From positions 1 to 58,772 of the forward strand of contig CAZPBO010000005.1 of NCBI GenBank assembly GCA_964584815.1: a stretch of DNA of 58,772 nucleotides, read 5' to 3'. The notes under the pieces were generated by a model. It was not told the origin of the DNA. It saw only the letters and a list, made by a program, of their open reading frames with translations, and did not search any database. This document shows, piece after piece, positions 15,278-24,300 of the stretch; within the stretch, counting starts at the first letter, position 1, and every line of letters begins with the position of its first letter. Both the position numbers and the translations under genes were made by a program. The DNA is from CAZPBO01 sp964584815. Its GTDB lineage: Bacteria > Planctomycetota > SKW154.

Positions 15278-16116
15278 TGAGTGTGCTTGAGAAGATGATG
15301 AACATAGACAGGCGGATAATATTTGTCTTCGTCGCCGCCGCTATCGTCATACCCTCCATTGTGCGGCTCAACCTTCCGATAAAGCCGTCCCCGATGGTTG
15401 TCGCCTACTACAAGGCGATTGAGTCGCTGCCTGCAGGTTCGGTCGTTCTGGTTTCAAGCGACTATGACCCCGGCTCAAAGGCGGAACTGTTGCCGATGAC
15501 TTTGGCGACATTCCGTCACTGTTTCAGCCGCGACTTAAAAGTCATAGGAATGGGGTTGTGGCCGCAGGGCATTGACTTAACATATGAGGTATTGCGTCAG
15601 GCGGCAAAGGAGTATGGCAAAAAGGAGGGCGAGGACTTTGTGATGTGCGGCTACAAAGCGGGTGCGGCGTTCGTCATCGTCGGTCTGGGGCAGGACCTTC
15701 CGGGAACGCTGGAGAAGGATGTGCGCGGACGCGACCTGAAATCGCTGCCTCTGTTCAGAAAGCACAAAATTCGCAGTCTGCGCGACATACCGCTTGTGGT
15801 CTCTATGTCGGCAGGCAACCCAGGCATTGACACCTGGATAGTTTACGGGCGTGACCAGTTCGGTTTCCGTATGATAGGCGGCTGCACAGGCGTTATGGCA
15901 CCCGACTTCTACCCCTATCTCAACACGGGACAGTTGGAGGGTCTGCTGGGGGCGGCAAAGGGTGCCGCCGATTATGAAACGCTCATCAAACGACCCGGGC
16001 TTGCCTGCAGAATGATGGACCCCCAAACCGTTGCGCACCTTGTCATAATAGTCTTTATCGTCATCGGCAATATCGCCTTACTTTCTTCCATTATCCGTCG
16101 TAGGAGGAAAGCCTAA
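15277..16116 (+). CDS. Extracytoplasmic alpha/beta domain anchored at both ends (operon gene D)
   Basis: Not recognised. The 279-residue protein has an N-terminal membrane helix (IIFVFVAAAIVIPSIV), a soluble domain of about 215 residues, and a C-terminal helix (LVIIVFIVIGNIALLSSII) followed by RRRRKA. The soluble domain alternates strands and helices, for example GSVVLVSSDYDPGSKAELLP, EDFVMCGYKAGAAFVIVGL and DTWIVYGRDQFGFRMIGG. Several of these can be lined up by eye with the conserved domain of gene B. With both ends cytoplasmic the domain would lie outside the inner membrane. Start and stop overlap the neighbours by one base, so C, D and E are tightly coupled. Confidence 0.75.
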   Translation: MSVLEKMMNIDRRIIFVFVAAAIVIPSIVRLNLPIKPSPMVVAYYKAIESLPAGSVVLVSSDYDPGSKAELLPMTLATFRHCFSRDLKVIGMGLWPQGIDLTYEVLRQAAKEYGKKEGEDFVMCGYKAGAAFVIVGLGQDLPGTLEKDVRGRDLKSLPLFRKHKIRSLRDIPLVVSMSAGNPGIDTWIVYGRDQFGFRMIGGCTGVMAPDFYPYLNTGQLEGLLGAAKGAADYETLIKRPGLACRMMDPQTVAHLVIIVFIVIGNIALLSSIIRRRRKA

Positions 16117-16859
16117 TGCGTGGCTCAACCATAGCAGCGCTCTGCATTGTGGCGCTTTTTGCAGTTGTGAACATATATCTTGTCGCCGCAGGCGTTCTGC
16201 CCGCCGACAGCCAGGGGCTCGGCATCATCATTGCAGCAGGTCTGACCCTTGCTATATACTCCTTCCTTTACAAGGACAACCCGTTCTATCGCTTCGCAGA
16301 GCATCTGTATGTCGGCATCGGTATGGGGTATATAATCATCCGCAGTTATTATGATGTGATAAAGCCGAAAGTCATTGACGCTCTTTTCTCACCACCTGTA
16401 GGCGAATCACCGTCATTGCTTGTCATACCACCGCTTTTCTTCGGCATTCTGCTGTTCTCACGCTTCTTCCCGCGTCAAGCGTGGATATCGCGCTGGTCGT
16501 TCGCCTTCTTTGTCGGGATGGGGTCAGGTCTTGCCATTCCGCGGACCGTCAAATCGCTGATTATGCGTCAGGTTGAAGCCACAATCCGCCCTGTGCAGTT
16601 CTTCAGTCCCATTGGCGATTTCAACTGGATGGCGCTCGCAACTATTATCGCCATCATCGGCGTCTTCTGCGTTCTTGTCTACTTCTTCTTCTCCATAGAG
16701 CATCGTGGTCCGCTACGCAACATAAGCAAAGTCGGTGTCTGGTTTTTGATGATTGCATTTGGTGCCGCTTTCGGCTACACCGTTATGGGGCGTATCTCGC
16801 TCCTCATTGAGCGTGTTCAGTTCCTCCTGACAGACTGGCTACACATAACTATGAGGTAG
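16116..16859 (+). CDS. Polytopic membrane protein (operon gene E)
   Basis: Not recognised. The 247-residue integral membrane protein has about seven hydrophobic helices, among them IAALCIVALFAVVNIYLVAA, LGIIIAAGLTLAIYSFLY and TIIAIIGVFCVLVYFFFSIE. A conserved-looking loop YKDNPFYRFAEHLYVGIGMG lies between helices 2 and 3. No transporter motif or catalytic residue pattern is seen. It is the last of the five uncharacterised genes; xseB starts five bases later. The repeated membrane genes with tight coupling suggest one multi-subunit inner-membrane assembly. Confidence 0.75.
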   Translation: MRGSTIAALCIVALFAVVNIYLVAAGVLPADSQGLGIIIAAGLTLAIYSFLYKDNPFYRFAEHLYVGIGMGYIIIRSYYDVIKPKVIDALFSPPVGESPSLLVIPPLFFGILLFSRFFPRQAWISRWSFAFFVGMGSGLAIPRTVKSLIMRQVEATIRPVQFFSPIGDFNWMALATIIAIIGVFCVLVYFFFSIEHRGPLRNISKVGVWFLMIAFGAAFGYTVMGRISLLIERVQFLLTDWLHITMR

Positions 16860-16863
16860 AGAC

Positions 16864-17115
16864 ATGGAAAAAGATGCCTCCCATCCACTTGAAGGGTTTG
16901 AGGAGCGTTACACTCGTCTTGAGCAGTTGGTCAACGAACTGGAGGCGGGCAATCTACCTCTTGGCGAGATGCTGAAACGGTTTGAGGAAGCGGTTCGTCT
17001 CCTTAAAGAATGCGACGAGATGCTTAAAACCGCAGAGGAGCGTGTGGAGTTGCTCACAAAGAACCTGCAGGGCGAGATTACAGGCTCAACGCCCTATGAG
17101 GTTGAGGATGAATGA
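16864..17115 (+). CDS. xseB: Exodeoxyribonuclease VII small subunit
   Basis: XseB is the helical subunit of exonuclease VII, which degrades single-stranded DNA and needs XseA for catalysis. The 83-residue product has the family pattern FEERYTRLEQLVNELEAGNL, then LGEMLKRFEEAVRLLKECDE and a helix with AEERVELLTKN. Its length is normal. xseA is not in the window. The stop overlaps the ispA start by four bases, an arrangement (xseB-ispA) common in many bacteria. Confidence 0.93.
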   Translation: MEKDASHPLEGFEERYTRLEQLVNELEAGNLPLGEMLKRFEEAVRLLKECDEMLKTAEERVELLTKNLQGEITGSTPYEVEDE

Positions 17116-17993
17116 CCAAATTAAAAGAGTTTCTGCAAGAGCGCAGACAGGTCGTTGAAGGTGTTTTGCAGCGTTATGCTCCATCAGAGGACCGTTTTCC
17201 ACCGCTGATACACAAAGCGATGCGTTACAGTCTGTTTTCGGGCGGCAAGCGTTTGCGTCCGATACTGGTGCTGGAGTGCTGTCGTATCTGCGGTGGCAGC
17301 GAGGAGGAGGCGTTTCCCGCCGCCGCCGCTGTGGAGTTCATTCACACCTACTCCTTAATTCACGATGACCTCCCGGCGATGGACGACGACGATTTCCGCC
17401 GCGGTAAACCAACCTGCCACAAAGTCTTCGGGGAAGCGGTGGCGATTCTGGCAGGTGATGGACTGCTCACACTTGCTTTTGAGGCGTTGAGCCGTATTAG
17501 GGATGGGGTTGTCTGTAAGAAAGCGGTGGCGGAGTTGGCGCGTGCGGCTGGCTCCGCCGGTATGGTCGGCGGACAGACCCTTGATATAACTCCGCCTGCT
17601 CCTGATGAGCCGCACACAGAACGCGTCTATCTGACCCATCTCCTAAAAACTGCGGCGATGATTGAGGTCTCCTGCCGACTCGGCGCAATCTGCGCAAAAG
17701 CCCCTCAAAACGCCCTCAATGCCGTCTCCTCATACGGTCGCAACCTCGGTCTTGCCTTTCAGATAACAGACGACATTCTTGATGTGGTCGGCGAGGAGGA
17801 GAAGGTGGGTAAGAGGCTGAAGAAGGACACCGAGAAAGGGCGTCTGACATATCCGTCGGTTTTCGGGCTTGAGGAATCGCTTTCGGAGGCGCGGCGTCTG
17901 GTGAGCGAGGCGAAAGCGGCGCTCAACATATTCGCAGAGAAAGCCGACAACCTATGTGCCCTCGCCGACTTTATCCTAACGCGAACACATTAG
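17112..17993 (+). CDS. ispA: Polyprenyl (farnesyl/geranylgeranyl) diphosphate synthase
   Basis: Condenses isopentenyl diphosphate with allylic diphosphates to make C15-C20 isoprenoid precursors. The 293-residue protein has GGKRLRP at 44-50, the first Asp-rich motif DDLPAMD at 85-91 followed by DDDFRRGKPT, and the second motif DDILD near 220. The two-residue insertion in the first motif (DDxxxxD) and the 293-residue length fit bacterial IspA-type FPP/GGPP synthases. Chain length cannot be fixed with certainty. It lies between xseB and an HD-domain gene. Confidence 0.93.
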   Translation: MTKLKEFLQERRQVVEGVLQRYAPSEDRFPPLIHKAMRYSLFSGGKRLRPILVLECCRICGGSEEEAFPAAAAVEFIHTYSLIHDDLPAMDDDDFRRGKPTCHKVFGEAVAILAGDGLLTLAFEALSRIRDGVVCKKAVAELARAAGSAGMVGGQTLDITPPAPDEPHTERVYLTHLLKTAAMIEVSCRLGAICAKAPQNALNAVSSYGRNLGLAFQITDDILDVVGEEEKVGKRLKKDTEKGRLTYPSVFGLEESLSEARRLVSEAKAALNIFAEKADNLCALADFILTRTH

Positions 17994-18003
17994 GAGAAGC
18001 GCT

Positions 18004-18504
18004 TTGAGATTTGCCGACCTTGTTGAGGAGTTGGCTCTCATAAAGGATGCGGACATAAGGCAGAAGGTAGCGGCGGTCTGGGACAGAGCCCTTTCAGAGC
18101 ACAACATAAGCGCGGAGGAGTTGAGGAAACTGCCGTTCTGCGGTGAGGTGCCTGTGGAGCGGGCGAGTTTGCTGACGCATCTGCGTGCGGTGGCACGCAC
18201 AGCCGCACACCTCGCCGACCTCTACGAAGAGGCATACAGCGTGGCGGTGGACAAAGATGCGCTTGTGGCGGCGGCGCTACTGCACGATGTTGGCAAACTT
18301 GATGAACGAAAAGAAGCGCTGCTTGAGCATTCGCTATCATCGGTTTTGAGAGCGGCAAGGGAGGGGCTGCCCGATAAAGTCCTCCACGCCATAGCGTTCC
18401 ACTCCGAAAGCGCTGCTTCAAAGCGACGCTGCCCCGAAGCGGAACTCCTTTACTTCGCGGATTTTGCCCATTACAGACCTCTTCTGGAGAGCGGCAATGG
18501 ATAA
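18004..18504 (+). CDS. HD-domain phosphohydrolase-like protein
   Basis: A 166-residue protein with an HD pattern: THLRAVARTAAHLADL supplies the first His, LLHDVGKLDERK is the His-Asp pair, and later histidines occur in EHSLSSV and IAFHSES. HD enzymes hydrolyse nucleotides or phosphoesters with bound metal; the substrate is unknown. The start is TTG at 18004, preceded by AGGAG 6 bases upstream. It overlaps pyrE by 8 bases, which may hint at nucleotide metabolism but is weak evidence. Confidence 0.82.
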   Translation: MRFADLVEELALIKDADIRQKVAAVWDRALSEHNISAEELRKLPFCGEVPVERASLLTHLRAVARTAAHLADLYEEAYSVAVDKDALVAAALLHDVGKLDERKEALLEHSLSSVLRAAREGLPDKVLHAIAFHSESAASKRRCPEAELLYFADFAHYRPLLESGNG

Positions 18505-19039
18505 AAGAAAACGCCTTCTTGAGTTGCTGCGCGAAAAAGCGGTTCTCAAAGGGCGGTTTGTTCTGGCAAGCGGGAAGGTGAGCGACAGGTATGTGGACTG
18601 TCGGCGGGTGACACTGGACCCTGAAGGGGCGGAGTTGGTGGGGGAGTTGGTGTTCGCGGAGGTTTTGAGAAGGGGAGCGACGGCGGTGGCGGGTTTAACG
18701 ATGGGAGCAGACCCGATAGTGGTGGCGACAGGTCTTGTAGCGCGCCGCAACAACTATCCCCTCAAAATGGCGATTGTGCGCAAAGAGCCGAAAAAATACG
18801 GCACCGCAGGGCAGGTTGAGGGACCACCACTGGACAGGAGCGACAGAGTAATGGTGGTGGAGGATGTGGCGACAACAGGGACATCGGCGCTGAAAGCAGC
18901 GCAGGTAATTCTGCAGCAGTTCAACTGCCAGATAGCGGCGGTGCTGGCAGTGGTTGACCGCAAAGAAGGCGCAAAAGAAAAAATCCACCGCCACGGCTTT
19001 GAGTTTATATCGCTCTTTGAGATGGAGGAGTTGCTGTGA
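18497..19039 (+). CDS. pyrE: Orotate phosphoribosyltransferase
   Basis: Joins orotate to PRPP in pyrimidine synthesis. The 180-residue product has the PRPP-binding loop VMVVEDVATTGTSALKA and the substrate segment FVLASGKVSDRYVDCR, plus IVRKEPKKYGT as the flexible catalytic loop. The ATG at 18497 lies inside the end of the HD gene, with GGAGAG before it; upstream in-frame codons from 18464 do not resemble the family. The stop overlaps the cinA start as TGATG. Confidence 0.93.
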   Translation: MDKRKRLLELLREKAVLKGRFVLASGKVSDRYVDCRRVTLDPEGAELVGELVFAEVLRRGATAVAGLTMGADPIVVATGLVARRNNYPLKMAIVRKEPKKYGTAGQVEGPPLDRSDRVMVVEDVATTGTSALKAAQVILQQFNCQIAAVLAVVDRKEGAKEKIHRHGFEFISLFEMEELL

Positions 19040-20262
19040 TGAGGACGGCGGCGATTCTTGCAAGCGGTGATGAGTTGGTTTACGGTTTCGTTGAGGAGCG
19101 CAACTCATCGTGGCTTGCGGGTAGGTTGCTTGATGTGGGGATAGAGCCTGTATTCTGCGGGGTTGTGGCGGACAATGCGGCGCTTTACGGCGAGACGCTG
19201 CACTGGGCGCTGGCGGCGACGGATGTGGTCATAACCACCGGTGGACTGGGTCCAACCGTTGACGACTTGACGCGTCAGGTCGTCGCAAGAGTCACAGGAA
19301 AACGCCTCATAAGCGTCAGCGAAGCAGAACAGCACATAAGAGATGTCCTTCAGAAGTTGGGTGTTCCCGTAAGAGAAAGCGAGTTGAGGCAGGCGCTGAT
19401 ACCAGAAGGCGCCACACCCATCCACAACCGCTACGGCACCGCCTGCGGTTTCGCGTTGCAGGTTGGCAAAACCCATCTTTTCTGCTTATCGGGTGTGCCG
19501 CAGGAGATGGAGCAGATGTTTGAGGATGGGGTGCTGCCGCTGCTTAAGGGAACAGGACGCCCGCTTTTCTGGCGGCGCTTCAACACTATGGGTCTGTCCG
19601 AATCGGAGTTGCAGGCGATAGTGCGTGGAGTTGCGCTGCCCAAAGGCGTGCGCGTCGCCTACACCGCAAGCGATTACCTTATTTCGCTTACGGTTTACGC
19701 CCACAACGAGAAGTTGCTTGATGAGTCGGCGGAAAAAGTGAAAAACGCAATACCGCCGAAACGCCTGATATCAGAAGGCAAGAAAGCGCTGAACGAGGCG
19801 CTGTTTGAAGCGCTGCAGGCAAAGGGGGCTACATTTGCGGTTGCTGAATCGTTCACAGGCGGACTTCTGCTTGACAGAATAACCGATGTAGCAGGCATTT
19901 CGGCATATCTGCGTGGAGGGGTCGTAGCCTACTCCGCCGAGGCAAAGAGCGGCGTTCTGGGCGTGGCGAAGGAGACGATAGAGAAGTTCGGCGTTTACTC
20001 GTTGGAGGTGGCGGAGGAGATGGCGCGCTGTGCGGCGAAGCGATTCGGCGCCGATTTCGCCATCTCAACAACAGGTGTTGCAGGACCCCAACCCGCAGGA
20101 CCAGGTCTGCCAGCAGGACTTGCTTTTGTTGGTGTATACGGAAACGGCACGGCAAAAGCACGGCGGTTCACGATAAGTGGACCAAGGAGGAGCGTAAAAA
20201 GCCGCGCCGCTAACATCGCACTCAACATCCTGCGCCTTGCGCTGCTTGAACCCCCAAAATGA
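19039..20262 (+). CDS. cinA: CinA-family protein (MoaB-like domain plus nicotinamide-nucleotide amidase domain)
   Basis: A 407-residue two-domain protein. The N-terminal half is the molybdopterin-binding-like (COG1058) domain, with ILASGDELVYGFVEERNSSW and TTGGLGPTVDDLTRQVVAR. The C-terminal part is the PncC-type amidase with AESFTGGLLLDRITDVAG, GGVVAYSAEAKSGVLGV and STTGVAGP. The usual AESCTGG has F in place of C. PncC activity deamidates NMN to recycle NAD; the whole protein is linked to competence in some bacteria. The start is taken as ATG at 19039 (GTG at 19036 is next to it). It ends the long run of coupled genes. Confidence 0.92.
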   Translation: MRTAAILASGDELVYGFVEERNSSWLAGRLLDVGIEPVFCGVVADNAALYGETLHWALAATDVVITTGGLGPTVDDLTRQVVARVTGKRLISVSEAEQHIRDVLQKLGVPVRESELRQALIPEGATPIHNRYGTACGFALQVGKTHLFCLSGVPQEMEQMFEDGVLPLLKGTGRPLFWRRFNTMGLSESELQAIVRGVALPKGVRVAYTASDYLISLTVYAHNEKLLDESAEKVKNAIPPKRLISEGKKALNEALFEALQAKGATFAVAESFTGGLLLDRITDVAGISAYLRGGVVAYSAEAKSGVLGVAKETIEKFGVYSLEVAEEMARCAAKRFGADFAISTTGVAGPQPAGPGLPAGLAFVGVYGNGTAKARRFTISGPRRSVKSRAANIALNILRLALLEPPK

Positions 20263-20272
20263 GCCTTACCGT

Positions 20273-20301
20273 TTGACCACACACTACTTCGCTGCTATCA
20301 T
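20273..20301 (+). promoter_or_regulatory. Candidate sigma-70 promoter of htpX
   Basis: TTGACC at 20273-20278, a 17-base spacer, TATCAT at 20296-20301, followed by AGGAGG and the GTG start at 20329. HtpX genes are often stress-induced; no heat-shock box was identified. Confidence 0.55.
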
Positions 20302-20328
20302 TCCTGATGTAAAGGCAGGAGGTATGTC

Positions 20329-21270
20329 GTGGCGCAACAAGGCGAGCGGGTTCCTTTCCATGTGCAGATAGCACGCAACAAACGCGCAACAGCCGTGCTT
20401 GTGATTTTGTTCAGCATATTGCTCGCGTTTGTGGCTTTTTGGGTGGGACTAATATTTCCGGGAGGATGGGAGGGGGGCGTTGCGGTGGCGGCGGGTGTGG
20501 GTGTCATAACATTTGCGTGGTTTTTGGCGTCCTACTACAGCGGTGGATACCTCCTGATGACGATGCACCACGCATACCCGGCGGCGCCAACAAAGGGAGG
20601 CAGAGTCCTTTACAATGTGGTGGACGAGATGGCGATAGCGGCGGGGGTGCCGCGTCCACTTATCTTTGTCGTTCCCACATCAGCGATGAACGCATTTGCC
20701 ACAGGACGCGACCCCGAAAACTCCATTATTGCCGTCACAAAAGGTCTGCTTGACAAGTTGGACAGGGACGAGTTGCAGGGCGTTGTGGCACACGAAATAA
20801 GCCATATCCGCAACTACGACATAAGGTTGATGATGATGGTTGCGACATTTGCGGGGATGGTGGTGATATTGAGCGAGATACTGTGGTATATGTCGCGAGT
20901 TCTGCTTCGCGCGGGGCTTTCAGGCGGCGGTAACAGGCGAGGTGGAGGGGCACCGCTGCTTCTGCTTGCGGCGGTGGCGGCTATCATATCCCTTGTCGCA
21001 CCGATAATTGCGGTGCTGATTCAGTTCGCGATAAGCCGACGAAGGGAATACTTGGCGGACGCTTCAGCGGTGGAGTTGACGCGTTATCCTGAAGGTCTGG
21101 CGCGTGCTCTTGAAAAGATTGCCTTCGGCTGCCGCGGAATGAAATACGCCTCCAAAGCGGCGGCACATCTCTACATCCAGAACCCATTTATGCGTGCCTC
21201 CGCATCAAGCCTCTTCGCCACACACCCTCCTATCAGTGAACGCATCAGGAGAATAAGAGCGATGATGTAA
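20329..21270 (+). CDS. htpX: HtpX-like membrane zinc metalloprotease
   Basis: HtpX degrades misfolded inner-membrane proteins. The 313-residue protein has two N-terminal membrane helices (about 20-70), the zinc motif HEISH at 155-159, two further hydrophobic stretches, and the third-ligand segment RRREYLADASAVELTR; it ends with FATHPPISERIRRI, also conserved. The GTG start at 20329 is supported by AGGAGG six bases before it. An overlapping ATG at 20324 is out of frame. It is a single-gene unit between cinA and a kinase. Confidence 0.94.
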   Translation: MAQQGERVPFHVQIARNKRATAVLVILFSILLAFVAFWVGLIFPGGWEGGVAVAAGVGVITFAWFLASYYSGGYLLMTMHHAYPAAPTKGGRVLYNVVDEMAIAAGVPRPLIFVVPTSAMNAFATGRDPENSIIAVTKGLLDKLDRDELQGVVAHEISHIRNYDIRLMMMVATFAGMVVILSEILWYMSRVLLRAGLSGGGNRRGGGAPLLLLAAVAAIISLVAPIIAVLIQFAISRRREYLADASAVELTRYPEGLARALEKIAFGCRGMKYASKAAAHLYIQNPFMRASASSLFATHPPISERIRRIRAMM

Positions 21271-21336
21271 AAATTTTGCACCATAAAGCGTCAACACCCG
21301 TCTAATAATGTGAGAAATCCTGTTAGGATGGTCTTT

Positions 21337-24300
21337 ATGCTTGATGAAACAGAAAAGGAGTTGTTGAAGACGGTGCTGCGTAAGGGGTTGATAGACGCCG
21401 AGACAGCGCAGTATCTGCTGGAAGAGAAAGAAAGAGACCCCAGCAAGCCGATAAGCCAGATACTGGTTGAGCAGAACATCATAGACGAGGAGCAGTTACA
21501 AACGCTTATGGATGGTGGAACGCACAGTGAAGGAGTAACGATAGAGGAAAAAGGAACGGATAGAAACGGGGCTGTTGGGGCTGTGGCTCCTGCGACCGCA
21601 CCACACGCCGCCCCATTCATCGGCAAATATAAAATAATCGGATTGCTCGGCAAGGGTGGTATGGGCAAAGTTTATAAAGGCTTTGATGGGGAACTCCAGC
21701 GTTACGCCGCCATAAAGGTGCTGCCTGAAGAGATGGCAACTGACAAAGAGAGCCTGCAACGCTTTCTGCTGGAAGCGGAAGCCGCGGCAAAACTGTCCCA
21801 TCCCAACATCGTGGCGGTCTATGAGATAGGTCGCTACAACAAAACCTACTACTTCGCGATGGAGTATGTGGACGGCACAAGTCTGACGGGATGGTTGAAG
21901 AAAAAACGCCCCAACCGCAGAAAAGTGCTGGATGTCTTCCGCAGGGTTTGCCTGGCGGTGCATCACGCTCATTTAAGCGGGATAATCCATCGCGATATAA
22001 AACCCGCCAACATACTGATAACCAAGACAGGCGTGCCGAAAGTGGCGGACTTCGGGCTGGCGAAGCAGATAAAGGGGCAGCGCGACTCATCCCTCAAAAC
22101 CCAGGACGGAACTGTGATGGGCACACCAGAATATATGGCGCCAGAGCAGGCGGCGGGAAAAATCCACGAAATAGACATAAGAAGCGATGTATATTCTCTG
22201 GGCGTTGTTCTGTATGAGTTGATGACGGGTAGACGCCCGTTCAAAGGCTCAAACTTCTATGCGGTGATAAAACAGGTGCTGTTTGAGGAGCCGCCGCGTC
22301 CGTCCCAAATCAACCCAAAGATAGACTGGGAACTGGAAGCAATAATCTTAAAGGCGATGGCAAAGAAGAAGGAGGAGCGTTACCAAAGTGCACGGGATTT
22401 GGCAGAAGACATAGGACGATATTTGAGGGGTGAGCCGATAAGGGCGGCGCGGGCTGGCTGGTTCTACACATTCAAGAAGAAGGTGGCGCGTAACAAGCCG
22501 TTTTACGGGACGCTTTTTGGGGCGGTGGCTTTGTTTGTGGTTCTTCTTGTGTGGTTTGTGAGCGCACAAATTGAGGCGCGCAAGAAAGCCGAAGCGGCAT
22601 ACAGGCTGGCGGAGAAGCGGCGGAAAGAGGCGGAGAAACAGCGGCAGATAGCAGAAACCGCAAAAAGAAAGGCGGAGGCGGCATACAAGGTAGCGGAGAA
22701 GGCGCGCAAGAAAGCCGAACAGGCAAAAGATGAGTTGGAAAAGGCGCTTGTGGATATGGCTCTTGAGCGGGCGCTTTCTCTGGCGCAACAGACCCGTTGG
22801 CAGGAAGCCATAGATGCCCTAACCCGCTTGCCGAAAGCACAACAGCACCGATGGGGCGGATGGCTTATCAACTTTGCGCGCCAGAGGATGTGGCGCACCA
22901 CCCAATTCCCGATGAAGGAGAACCTCTTCTGCGTTGTCAAAACCACAAACGGTTATATAGCAAGACTTGCGTGGGATAAAAGGGCGCAAGAGTTGCTGAC
23001 GGTTGACCCAACAAACGGAACGATAAGAACCTTCCACACATTCAGCGCAAGACTGTATAACAAATTCGCCGCATCACCTGACGGCACCCAACTGGCTGTC
23101 GTGCTTCAGAGCGGGGAGGTGATGGCGCTTGACGCAAACGGCACACTGCTTTGGCGAACCAAAATGAAGCACCTACCGTTTACGGTATTCCACCTGGGAG
23201 ACTTGATATTTACGGAGGCGCTCAGCCGCGTCTACGCCTTGGACAGCAGCAACGGGAAGATAGTGGCGACAGTAAACCTGCCGCGAGGAATGCAGGGAGT
23301 AACAAATGTGCTTTCGGTAGGACCGTATTATGTAGTTTTCTGTCAGGACAGACACGCAAGAGGGCACCTGGTGCTTGTGAACGCCGCCGATATGCATGTT
23401 GTCTGGAAACTGCCGTTAACTGGGGTGGCGTTCAATGTGGTGGCGCGCGGCAGGCGCCTCTACTTCGCCACCTGCTCCTGCACCGTGGAAGAAATTGATA
23501 TTGAAGAAAGACAGCGGATAAAATCCCTCACCTACGAAGGGGAAGCGCCATGCGGCATTGCCTTGATTGATAACTACTTAGTCGTTGTGGGATATGACGG
23601 CAGAGTCCACATCTGGGATATATCCAACTGGCAGAAAGAGACGGTGCAGCGTCTGCCGCTTCGCTTCTGCTGGGGTGCTTTCAAAGAAGGAAAAAGCGTA
23701 TACGCCTACGGGGACGGCGGTCTTGCCCGCATAGAACCGCCTCTTACTCTCTGGGCGAAGAAGTTACACATAACATCCACAAAACGGTCCGCTTTTGGGC
23801 GTGTTCATAGTGTTGCCATGACTGCGACCACCATAATTATGGGGGTATCGGACGCCACACTGCGCGGGATAACTTACGACGGCAGAGAGTTGTGGAGCGT
23901 TCCACGGGTTGCCGACCCTTCAACTATGGATGTGGCTATGGCGCTTGCTGTGGCGCCGAACGGCGACATATTTACCGTCAGTGGCTTGGGGAAGGTGAGC
24001 CGCTGGAGTCCCACGACCAGAAAGCATATATGGCTCAATGAGCAGCCTGCCGGCAGGCTAGGACCTGGTAAACTGTGGTTGAGTGGCAACACACTAATCG
24101 TCGCAAAAGGCGACACAGTTGCGTTTCTCAATGCTCAAACGGGGCGGGTTCTGGCGAGGCAACCGCTTGGCGCCTTTATCTTTGGAGGCGGTCCCCTTCC
24201 CAACGGCTCTGTTGTCGCCATCACTTACCAAAAGGGAGCCTTCATAGTGACCCAAAACGGCGCCACCCCCCTGCCACAGGTGCCCGGGGCAAATCGTGCC

